From NCBI RefSeq assembly GCF_964340395.1, contig NC_135565.1:15243709-15307708 (forward strand): a DNA stretch of 64,000 bases, written 5' to 3'. Every line of letters begins with the position of its first letter. Position 1 is the stretch's first letter. The position numbers were made by a program, and so were the translations under genes. Source of the stretch: Glandiceps talaboti. Lineage: Eukaryota; Hemichordata; Enteropneusta; Spengelidae. The notes below the pieces were generated by a model, which ran no database searches, was not told where the DNA came from, and saw only the letters and a program-made list of their open reading frames with translations. This document shows positions 1 to 12,500 of the stretch, in pieces.

Positions 1-149
1 TTTCAACAGAAATCTACTTAAATCTGGATATGAACAAATTTCTTCTAATAAAACCAAAAATAATATTATATTTACAACTTGTAAATTTGCATATCGTGAA
101 TTTTGATATCTTTGATGACATTTTGGAACTGCTGGTATGTTAATGTTGA

Positions 150-291
150 ATTGTTAAAGGTTACCAAGGTGATAGTTGTCGAGGTGATTGTTGTCAGGGT
201 CATTGTTGTCAATGTGACTTGTCAAGGTGATTGTCAAGATGACAGTTGTCAAGGGGATTGTTGTCAAGGTGATCAATATCTGAATAATTGA
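150..291. repeat. GTTGTCAAGGTGATT repeat
   Basis: About nine degenerate units of 15 bases (GTTGTCAAGGTGATT). The short open frame over it is repeat-derived. Confidence 0.8.
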
Positions 292-754
292 TGTCAAAAT
301 GACATTACCATAAAGTGCATACTGTAAGTAAAATAGTAACTATTAATATTTATTATGCCAAGTATCTGTTGGCAAAGATATGTATATCACTATTAAATGC
401 AATAGTACATTGTCAGAAATGAGAGATATGCATCAATTTCAAAATGAGATATGTGTCATGTTCATTTATAAACTAGCACTACCTCTAATGTTTTGAGTAT
501 TGATTGTCTGTTTTGAGGTTCATTTTATATGCAAATCAGTATTACGTTTTTTTGAAAATCATATAAATTTTTGTGTAAAAATGTGAAGTCAGAAAAAAGT
601 GCATAGAAATTAATTAGACACAACAGAGTGTCAATAACCTGATAACATTGATTTACTAACTTCAAGATCTTGGTTGCTGTAGTGATTCAATGGCAGAGAT
701 AGATTGTCTTTTCAGACCTATAGGGATAGTTATAATTTAAACGACTGAAGGGGA

Positions 755-925
755 ACTGATTAATAAGAAATGTGATGGCTGAAAATATGTAAAAACAGAG
801 ATGTCCTGATTAATAAGAAATATGAAATCTCAAAACTGTATACAACCTGGGACGCCCTGATTAATAAGAAATGAGATGGCTGGAAATGTGTAGGAAGTCC
901 TGATTAATAAGACTGACCCATATTT
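755..925. repeat. Four-copy repeat CTGATTAATAAGAAAT
   Basis: CTGATTAATAAGAAATGTGA and variants recur at 757, 806, 857 and 898, spaced 40-55 bases. Confidence 0.8.
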
Positions 926-2149
926 CTTACAAAGCATGATATGTAGTACCCTCATCAACTTTATAAAAAAATTCCCAGTTTTGACTTATTAAAGGAAGAT
1001 AATATCTTTGAAATGAATATACACATACAGACTGGGCAAAGCATAAGTTTGGAATAAAATTCTAATATTTCTAAAAAATATTGTCCTTCAAAACTTCAAA
1101 TGTGTCGGCACTAGAATCAAATGTACCTGGTTTATAGTCCCACATCTATGACATGACCTCTGACACAACTTGACCTATGACCCCCTAGAAATTAACACAT
1201 TTTGTGGCCACCTAGTTCATAAACAAAAAGTGAAAAAAGTACAAAAGTAATACTATATGTGAATAATTGTGATTGCAACTAGTTCTACTTTGGCACAACA
1301 ACAATCAAAAAAACACTCGACACAAAATTGTAAAAATTCTGTCGATTTCTAGACTACTGCTTTTCTAGAAAATGTAATTGCGATATTTTTTACAAGTTTA
1401 TCTCACAACAAACCAGTGACAAGTTTTGTTATGGAATGGAACCTGGATGACTGTGAGCTGTAGCTAGTCTGTAAGGTATGTTGTGCTTGGGTGCCCTCAC
1501 ACTTGGGTCAACCCTTTATAGAGCAGGCCAGTGATGGCAGAGTGACACAACAGGGGTATCTTACAGTCTAACTGTGTGCTTGATGATCAAACTTTGAAAA
1601 TACACAAAAATGACTATACAAGGCTTCGTTGTGAGTGTAGGACAAACACTGATAATAAAAACTTGTGGAATGGTGAATTTCAGAAGAAAAACATTGTTAT
1701 ATATGTGTTATTTTGTATAACAATTAATTGACACTATAAGTTCATTAGTTTGGCACAATGTAGCCATTTCAAAATTCAGTGCAAAAATTCATATTTAGTG
1801 CTGTTTACCAAACAAATGGTGCTCCTTTACTTAAAAATATATACAGAAGATTTGTATTTAGATTTACAGCGGAATGTCCATTCAATGTACTATATGTATG
1901 TATGTATGTATGTATGTAGGGATGGATATATTTGTGTGTGTGTTTGTATGTGTCTGACTTGTTTGAAATTTTTACATGTTTGAGTACATTTTGGAACTAT
2001 ACAGACTCTCAAGCTACATTTTCATTATTCAAATGTGTTTGTTGGTTTTCATGTGCCCACTTGTCATAGTTCAAATGTTTCTTTGTTGATACATTGAGTA
2101 TATAGCTGACATGTCTATACCAGCCTACAAGGATATGCTTTTTAGCTTC

Positions 2150-2700
2150 ATTTTTCAATATGAGACATATCACAACTGTTAGGGGCTTTCCATCTTTCTC
2201 CCTACCTTTATTTTTAATTGTAAACATTATCCTTCAAGTTTGTTTATGATTGTGTCAAGTATATTTGTAATATACAATATGTCAGATAGGAGTTCTCTTT
2301 TCTTCCTCCCAAACTTTGTCTTTGTGGAAAACAAATTATCTTGTGTATGCTTGTTGTGATTGCAATGTTGGTGATATATAATAATCGTTAGATAAGGGTT
2401 CTTTTTCCCTCACTCCCTAGCTTTGTCTTTAATGCTACATATTATCATGTGTATGTTTACAACAGGCATGATGGTGATATATAATATATAGATAGGGGCT
2501 CTTTTGCTTGCTCCCTAGCTTCTCTTTAATTATACACATCATGTGTGTTGTTTGCTGTAATAACATAGCACAACGTGATAAATGATGTACAGTTAGGGGC
2601 TCTTTTTCTTGTTTCCTAGTTTTATCTTTAATTGTACACATTATTGTGCATGTTTCTGTGATTGTAATATGCATGATTGTGACAAAGTTCACTTGAAACA
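2150..2700. repeat. Tandem repeat of about 110-120 bp, about five copies
   Basis: Units share GATAGGGGCTCTTTT, CTTGCTCCCTAGCTT and AATTGTACACATTA..GTG. Located about 0.7 kb downstream of the lamin-like stop codon. Confidence 0.75.
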
Positions 2701-3347
2701 TGTTCTGATTTGCTTTGTTTGCTTGATTGATTGTAAAATGAACAATTGTAAATGTTTATAAAGAAAAAAATAAAAAGATTTGCTTTTTCACCAAACTTGA
2801 GATTGTACGTGATCTCAAAACAAACTGTACTTCTTTAAATCTTCATCATCCACTTACTTCACTTACAATGGAATGTTCCAACATATGCACAGAGTGGACA
2901 ATTGAACTAATCCATTCACATTACAGGGGTGGGTGGTTCTTTTCTTCAGGTCAACAAGCCATGAATTATTAATTCAGAAATGCAAGTACAGTATTTAGTA
3001 AATACATCAAAACTTGAAAATGGACGGACTATTTTTAAAGCTAAACTTGTCTAAGAAAATAAATTCTATTTTTTAGTTATCAAAATTTACAAAATTTCAA
3101 TAGCTTAATGCAAGATTACACAAGAAAATTTGACATCTCTAATATGCAAATTTTTAATAATTTTTTTATAGAAAAGATCTAAAATTGTGAAATTTTGACA
3201 AAATATACTACCAAAAGCGTGCACATTGTTATGTTGCATAAATTTATGTAAATTTTTTATCCCATGATTTCAAAAGTAAGAAGTGGGGTTTTCCAATAAA
3301 ACAATGTAGCCTTTTAATTTCATGATTTTATGTTGCCCATGGTGATG

Positions 3348-3500
3348 TTACCATGATGACACAAGAGGTGGTCTTGGCATCGGTGGCTGGAAGGAGACGT
3401 GATGACTAGCATTGATCTTGTTCACAGTTGCGTACTTTTGTTGGTGTGGTGACATAAAAGGACTGGGCTGTGCACTCACTTGATTTCTCCTGGAATCACT
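3348..3500 (-). CDS. Lamin-like gene, exon 14 (terminal, no CaaX)
   Basis: Residues 742-791 and a TAA stop at 3350-3348. Acceptor CTTTCAG. Only phase 0 is open; the other frames stop within eight codons. The C-terminus, MPRPPLVSSW, lacks the cysteine of a CaaX farnesylation box. An ATTAAA that could serve as a polyadenylation signal lies about 30 bases downstream on the minus strand. An alternative terminal exon elsewhere cannot be excluded. Confidence 0.85.
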   Translation of the reverse strand, partial: SDSRRNQVSAQPSPFMSPHQQKYATVNKINASHHVSFQPPMPRPPLVSSW

Positions 3501-6500
3501 CTGAAAGAAATCCATCCATCACAAAAAATAAATATACAAAAATTAATGAAAGTATCCTTAGAACGATCAAAAATCGAATCAAATTTATAATTTCTATGAA
3601 ACTGGTAAATCTCAGAATTAGCAAACTAAACTAATGTGAAACTCTCAGTACAACTAAAACAAGAATTATCTACCAAAACAACAGTTCAAACACATTTTTC
3701 ATTTCCATAAATTTTTGGTGAAATTCTATTGAATTTTAGAATTAGATCACAAAAATTAACCTTATAAATGAATTACAATCAAAATTTAATTGAAAGTGTG
3801 TTCACAAATTTGTAAAATTCACTTGAAATATTTATTTGCTGCAATGCATAATTTTGCTGTATATATATTATTATTATTGTTATTATTATTATCCAAGCAC
3901 AAGTATAGCATATATTGGTATAATGTAGGTATGATGGAGATTTGTTGACAATGAACAGATGAAATAAAGTTTAAATATTTGTTTGTTTGGGCTGATAATG
4001 TTTTGCAACCCACTTTTCTTGAAACTTGGCACTATGACCCTAATTTTCACCACTTAGAAAATGTAATTTTTACATCTTAAGCTAGTTGTCAAGACTATAT
4101 TTACTAATTACCAGACAGGTTCATTGTGTCCATATACAAGAAGGCATAGTTACATTTTGTTTTCTAGCAAACTAAGTTAAAAGTCTTTATTGAACATTTT
4201 CAGGTTTAAAGTATGTTACACTGACTTGCTTTTTTACAAAAAATTGACAAAACCAAGTAATAGCTGAGGTGAAAGTTTGAATTATGATATTGACAACACA
4301 GGAACACATTTATTAAATATTAGTATTACTAATTATCACAACATAAATGATGAAACTGACATGGGAGAATATGATGTACATGTAGTACTCATGACAAGTT
4401 TCCCTTGTCACAAAATATCATTGTTGTCATTTTGCGCTGGTTGTAATTAACCAGCACCTTGTGTATGTTTTCAATTGAATCATGGTGGTGTTATTGAAGA
4501 TATTATTTACAGTAATATTCAAAATAAAATAAGACAGGGGTATTGAATTTACAGATTATCTTGCAAATGCTATTAAACAATGTATCAAGGTCAGTGAAAC
4601 TGATCACAATGTTTTATGTTGAGATAGACACAGTAAAGATAACACACAAACATCACTTACACAGTGTCTGCTCTGAAATTTGCTACTGATAACAAAAACA
4701 AATACATGTTACACATTACGTTTGTGTGTTATCTTTATTGTGTCTGTTATCTTTATTGTGTCTATCTCAACATGAAACCTTGTGATCAGTCTCACTGATC
4801 TTGATACATCATTTAATAGAATTTGCAGATTAAGATGAAATCTGTAAACTCCAATGTAATACATGTATGTGTATTGTCACAGTATCTGGATGAGATATAC
4901 ATGTATAGCACAACACAAAGTAGAGCTATGACATTGTTCTCTGTTAGTCAAAATAGGCAGTATTTACAATGTACTACCAAACCAGAGTGACTATAGAGTT
5001 TAAAATTAGGCAGCATGATAATTGTTTACAAATTACATAAAACAAAATACAGACACTGATAGTGCACAGGCATATAAAATGATACGTTTTATCTCACAAT
5101 GAACACAAATCAACATCACAGAGATGAAACAAAAAATTCAAATTCGAAACTTTATTTTTGTTCTCGGGGGAGATAAAATGTAACATTTCATGTGCATGCG
5201 CACTATCAGTGCCTATATTTTATTTGTGTAATTCAGAACAAAGAAAGTTGTGTTTGATATAAAAAAAACACTGTCACCTAATTGAAACTCTATAGTCTTT
5301 CTGGTTTGGTAGTAAAAACTTGACAAATGCTGGTACTCAAAATTAAGAGAAATTTCATTGGCAGTTGATAAGAATAGCATCATCATCATTAGCACTGATT
5401 AGTATTATGGGATATCACACTGGTTAACATAATTATTGATTAGTACACACTAATATAGAATGTTTATTAGTACATACAGTAAGACCTACGAGAAGAACTG
5501 ACGACAACAAATTGTTATGAAATATGATCAAATCGAATACTTAGAATCGTTGAAAGTGATCTAATGTCAAAAATCAAATGTCTGGATTATTATCTACATG
5601 TATTTGATGATGATATGAAGGAGGAAATACTAAACTTTGAATTGTGAGTTATGGAAATGAGGGATCATATCAGAAATGTAAATGCCCAGAAGATAAATGT
5701 AGATGCAGGTACAAAACTTGTAGTTTAGGTCTAATACCCTTGGTATCAATACTGGCTCAGCTTAGTTCATCATAATTTTATACGTGTGTTTTACTATGAA
5801 ATCTACTAATACAGTCTAAAATGTAACTGCACTTGATAGATGCCACCTCTAAATATAAAGAAAAAGTCTGATCAGGCTTATTTTGGACATTATCACACTT
5901 GTATTGATTGCTGCCTCCAACTTAAATATGATTTGGGTGATGTTATCCCATAAACCCATGCAGGAAATACTTAAAATGGCTAAACATGTTCTCAAAGCCA
6001 CCTTTACAAGATTTCAAAGTTCAATGAGTTACCAAGGTGCTATATTATTACCCAAATCATATGTAAAGTTGGTAGCAGTAACCAATACAAGTGTACTAAA
6101 GACAGAAATATGTCTGACTGGACTTTTCCTTTAAAGTTGATAGCAGTAATCAATACAAATGTACTAAAGATAGAAATAAGTCTGACCAGACTTTTCCTTT
6201 AAAGTTGATAGCAGTAATCAATACAAGTGTACCAAAGGTAGATATAAGTCTGATTAGACTTTTCCTTTGAGTTGATAGCAGTAATAGATACAAGTGTACC
6301 TAAAGCAAAAATAAATCTGACTGGACTTTTACTTTAAATATCTGTAGACCTGTACAGTGTTATGTTTGAAACTTCACAGTATGGTGCTGTGTGAGTGTTC
6401 ATTGTTGTTTAGGAGCTACACAAATTCTAAATTGATATTCTCGTTTGTTTCATTAATATGACAAAACAGCACAAACAAATATATAAACATCAGAAACAGA

Positions 6501-9500
6501 AATGGACAAAAATAAACCTTTGAAAATGACTGGAAATTGGTGAGGGGAGGGAAGTGTGGTGTTCGTCCATACATCAAAATGAAGGATGTGAATTAATTAT
6601 GTTAATGAGATGGAGTTAATGTCTGATGATTAAGGTTGCATACCACCTACATTATATTGACAAACAATGACTTGGGTAATTGACCAATCAACTTGGACTC
6701 TCAATCTGATCGATCAATGAACGAGGACAGTCAATTAATTGACCAATGATCTAGAAGTCAATTAACAAGAAATCAGTCAATTGATGAATGAACTATCAAT
6801 CAATCAATTGACCAATCATCTAGGACTTCTGCCAACCAATTGACCAATCAAATCAGACTCCAATCAATTGACCAATCAACTAAGAGTCAATCAATCAATA
6901 AATGGAAAGACTATGTAACAAAGATAGAACATGAAGACTAGACCAAACAACACACAAGTATGATGAACTTGATGAGTTATTATTTGTTAAAAATGATTTT
7001 ACCAATCACCATGCATATATGATGCATTTTACTAGATTTTATCTTCCTCCATGATGCATTTTTATCATTTTCCCTGCATGCATGATGCATTATCATTTTC
7101 CATTGATATTCATTTTATGTTGCAATGTATATTTCAATGCTCCATATTTGCCTGTTAACACCAAAGCACACCGTCTGGCCACAAACAAACTTGACAAAGT
7201 GACATGAACATACCTCAGAACTAGAAATACATGTAGAGAGATGACATATCACATTGGACAAAGCAGGGATAAAAACACAAGAGTAAACATTGATCAATTA
7301 ATCAATTAATACTTGGTCAATTTAGACAATTCATACACAAAATAAAACAAATTGAAAAGCAGAAGTAAAGCCCCAGTTGTTGCAACTATGGTACATACTT
7401 ACCAAACTGTAGAAAATTCAACTAAAATTTTATTTTAAATCTTCAATCCCCAAAACACTATTTTACTTGTCAATAAATGATAAATCCTATACCCATAGCA
7501 ACAGAAATGTTTAATTTCTTTTTAACTAATATCTTGTTCATTTTGCATTGAGAGTACATTGCATGGGAATGTTAGCATGTACCTCAGAAATATAGATCTT
7601 GTTATAAACTCTTGCTATTACTTTCTTCAAGAAAATTAAAACGCAGTCTGAGTTACGGCCATGAAAAAAGTCAGGGGTCACCACGCAATTTTTTTTAACT
7701 AGAAGTCAAAATGGTATAAAAATTATAGTGTCATTTTAGAATCCAATATGGCTGCCGAATACTGTCCCATTTAATACTATGGGGAGAAAATGATTGTCAG
7801 TTTCCTTGAAAACGGGTTGGTGGACTCCAAAGTTTACTTTATTTATTCAAAATGGATCAGGAACAAACTTTCATATGACAAAGAAATTTTAAGACCTTTG
7901 AATTTTAGGGAGATTGCCCTTGAGGAACATTTTATGTTAACAACAGAAATGTTACAGATATAGCTATGGTGGCTTTACTAAAACAATCATGTTATAACAA
8001 TTCAGTCCAGTGTCTGCAAGTCTAATAATTTGAATCTAGGCTAGTTACACCATTTTATTTAGGCCTCATGGAAAGAGGTCCAGTTGAATACTGTATCATT
8101 TGTCCATCACATTGAAGTTATACCATACCACACTCTCTCTCTGATAGTGTGTGTAGAGTTAATCATGACTGATTAACTGAGTAACATTACATATTGATTG
8201 TGTTAACTACACAAGTATACAAATTTCAGTTAGTTTTCCTACTTATTACTTACCGACATAATTTTGGCTGATGTAGATTTCCTGAGTGGGGCTGATCCTA
8301 GTCTAGTTCCTCCTGCACCTGACCCTGCATATAAATCTCCTATCAAACAAAACACACAACATTTACAGATTATGAATAAATGATTTCTCAAAAATAATAA
8401 TAAAATATGGGGAAATGCTCCCAACGATTTTCTTTATTTATGCAGACATATACACACAATCACACCAAACTCTACAGAGTTCCATTCAAGTTTGGGACTA
8501 TATGACAGTTGCACACTCACATCATGTCGCTGTGGAACTGTCAAGGCTTTCCCAGTCAGTTCACAGGCTATCCCATAGTCACCCAGGCCCAGCAAACATA
8601 ACGCAATCATGTTTGTAGTCATCAAAGAATTTTTCAAGATGCTCAGAATTACTATTAAGTATCCAATTTTAGTCAAAAGATTATTTATGAGTATTTGAGT
8701 GATACTGATTTTGTTGCTATGGTAAATTATATTGCCATGGTAGCTCACCAGGATAAGGCATCCTGTCTGGCACTGGTTTGGAGTTCTGACTCCTAGTTTG
8801 TCTGTTGTAACTACTGTTGTCATTTCCTCCAGTCCTGACTCTAGATGCACCTGTTGATGGATGGGGATCTTCCCCTGTATATAATCCATGGGGATGTTTG
8901 GCTGCAGACAACAATGGCTGCTCCTCCTTCTCTCTGTATTAATCAAGAATTAGTTACAAAAAAATTTAGTCACTTTTCAGAAAGACAATATTTTTTAATT
9001 CAGTGTAAACACAAAGTGTGCAAACGTAAAACTTGTAAAACCTGGAGAGTGAATTTTATGTCGGCTGGAATAAGAACAAAATAAATGTATGTGACAGTTA
9101 ACATAAAACAATAACAATGCAGTGAACAACACAACACAAAACACTGTGATAAATTAGTTACTATGGCAACAATGATAAAACCTGGAGTGTCAATCGAGAT
9201 GGAAATTAATATAATAAGAACAAACCGAGGTATGTGAAAATAAATATAAACAATAACTATGGACACAGTAGCAACGGAGTTGACATGATACATATAGCAA
9301 TTATAACAACACAAAAGACTGTAAGACCATCACCATGGTAAAGATACAAATACAAATGAGAAAATAAGACCCATTGTTAAGTAAATCAGTTCTCTCACTT
9401 AGAAACAATTTTAGTCTCAGAAGAAAAACCTTGTGCGAATCAATATGCCTAATTCTGTCATAGAAGAACTATTAGTATCATTCAGTCTTACAAGTCATGG

Positions 9501-12500
9501 CATTTTGGATGTGACTCAATTTTGATGGAAGTGAAATGAGTTTTTAGAAGTTAAGTGCAAGCCACAGTGAGTCTAACCGTGATACCACACATCACAATAT
9601 GTAGAGTGACAGTCTTCTAGACACAACAACAGTGACAGTTCCCTAGACACAACACATCACAACAACAGTGACCGTTCGCTAGACACAACAGTGACCATCA
9701 CCATGACACTGCACATCACAAACATATCGAAACATATACAGACTTTGTTTACAGCTTTCTTGCATTAAGTCTGACATATCGTGTTACTGCGGTGTTCTTC
9801 ACAGCATAATTAATTCCTACAAAGACCTTACTCAATGTGTGTGCAGAAACTTGGCCAATAGCAAAGATACTGTGTACATTGCATAATAATGAGGAATTGT
9901 TCCTGCCCAGACTATTTACATGATTTCTGATGCAGATTTTTAGAAAAAAATGCTTAGTGTACTGAGGATAGTGATATACATCATTTTCCATTTTCATTAT
10001 TTTTACAGATATGTCATTCTGAGTGTAATGATATCAGAGTCAACACATAACATGTACAGAACATGTAAGTAAACGTATAGCAACAAAGAAATAGTCAACA
10101 AAAAATTTCAACGAACATCAAAGCGGCCATTTGGATGAGAAATGGCTATTTATTTTGGATTTTAATTTATAAAGTTATACATTTTTACAAAACTCATGAC
10201 TTTTTTTAAAATCAATTTCAACAATTTTCATCTTCAAATCTGAGAACAAACCATTTGGTGATTTTCTGTAACATGTAAAATGTTCTTGATTGCAAGTTTT
10301 TCTCTGTTATTTTGCTGTAATTTATCATTTATGCATGTGGGAGGAAATCTTTTATAGTAAGTAAAATCACTTTCAACCATTGCTCTGACTCTTATGTGAA
10401 GGAATTACATAACTAGTTTTCTCTGTCACTTTTAAAGCAAATTCTAACATGACTGATTTTGCTGATAAAAGTTTAATGTTTCTGTGGAGATATGCCAATT
10501 GTAAATTTTACTAAAAAAACCTGGAAATTACCAATAAACCCCAAATGTTATTCCTTAACTTTGATGAGAATCAGAAACTGGTATTTTGGTATAGGAAGAA
10601 ATTGATTTATTTTCAGTTTAAAAAACCCAAACTTAGTACAAATATATTTTCATATGGAAATTCATCAGAAAGTTTGATAGTTTAATACATATAAATTCTT
10701 GTCTGATTTTCTAAACTGAATTATCTTCAGTAATTATTATTCTTTGTATCAGGACCAAGGTTTCTAACTAATTGTGGGTAACATTGTCTGTTCAGGTCGA
10801 CTTCAATTGTCAATTTGCTGGCTTTACCACCAGGCAATAATTTATCTTAATCTGATAGTTTCTATGTTGTTATAAAAATGGAACTATTTTTTATTCAGAA
10901 GATTTATTAGTGTGGAGGGAGGACAGAAGAATACAATTTTATCTCTTCTTTTATCATCTACTTGTTTCTTTCTTGGTCGGCTGAAATGGAAAGAAGTGAC
11001 ATTCACAAGGTTGTGACAAAGGTTAAGACTATATGGCACCCTCTATAGTTCAACTGAGGTATGAGAGAAAGGTGACATTCATCAAAAGTGAAGGCTGCAT
11101 GGTGCCATCTATAGACTAATTTTGGTAAGGTTGGCCTAAACATCCATTTTACAATTGACAACTTTAATAACATACAAACAAATAACATCCAAACAAACAA
11201 GCAAAAACAAATAAAGAGAAACAAGCAGAAGACAGTATGCTAATAGTTACAATAAATTCACAAAATTCGAAAAGACATCAGTGTGTGTTAGATCTGACTT
11301 ACATTTTCAAAGCAGTTGTTGGTTTGCCGTCGACTTCTACGATGACCTCTGGGTTGGGGTTACTCTCTCCATCGTCACTACTAGTCTCACTTTTGGCATC
11401 AAATGAAATGGCATTTTTTGTAAACCTATGGGCTGCAGTTGTCCATGCAATTGCCTATCAAAATATATCACAATTCAAGAAATACAATTTTATAAATTTC
11501 AAATTTGCATGTTGTAAATTCCACGTAAATTTTCTACATTTTGCCGAAAGTAACAACTCTTATATAAGTTATATTACCCCCTGGCACAGATCTATGATGG
11601 CATACTACTTTTATACTGCCTGAGCTCTGTGGAGAGCATACAAACCCTGTGAATGCATGGGATTAGCTCCGTCATAACACAACCTCTATCCTACCAGGTC
11701 CTTACCTTATTTCTACAGCTGGGTCAATTGGGGCACAATGGTGGTTCATATCTTGCCCAAGAATAGCCATTCAGAACAACCAACAGTAGCATGGGTTGAG
11801 ATCAAACTTGATTAGTTATCTTGTCAAATATTTTTTTTCTTCAAATCCACATCTCCTCAAATGTACTTTGCTATTTCGTCATTTTATAGTTTCAGTCTTA
11901 TGATTTTTATTATTATTATTGACACCGACAATTTACAGAATCCAAGCCGACCACTCAAACGCTTTGACATCGTCACTCCCAATATATTTTGAGTTGAACT
12001 TGATGAAAGTACGGAAAAATACAGATCGAAGTGACAGTTATATGGCATGAACATACCTGTCCAGTGGGTTTACAGAGTATTGTGGTGCATTCTGGGCCAG
12101 TTCCCCATTTATGTTGTTCTTTCCATAGGAAGTCAGTAGGAGGGTTATGGTAGCCTAATCCACCAGCTGCCCAGATCTGTAGAACAAAGTCAAGTTAGTT
12201 TGGTAGAAAATAGTATGTACAACTATATAGCTGGGAAAATTTAGGAAAACTTGGCAGAAAAAATTGTGACCTCACGGTCAGAATTCATATGCATTCATAT
12301 GATTGTAATCTTAACATATCTAAATAGGATTAATTCAACATGAACTGGTTCAATTTACTGATATATGTTGATAATGACTTTGAAAGTGCAGGTATATGTA
12401 TTCAGGGTACCGGTATTTGCACTCGTATCATATATCATACCATATCACATCATATCATATCTTATCCTTTCATATCATATCATATCTTATCCTTTCATAC

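Larger units (their letters stand above)
1..3347. other. 3' flank of the lamin-like gene, no gene seen
   Basis: AT-rich sequence with tandem repeats at 150-291, 755-925, 1891-1918 (TATG) and 2150-2700. No exon with credible splice sites recognised on either strand. Confidence 0.6.

Noticed and set aside
8434-8946. 170-codon minus-strand frame overlapping exon 12
   Set aside because: It is a different frame from the lamin-like exon and runs on into intron; the exon's own phase is fixed by its neighbours.
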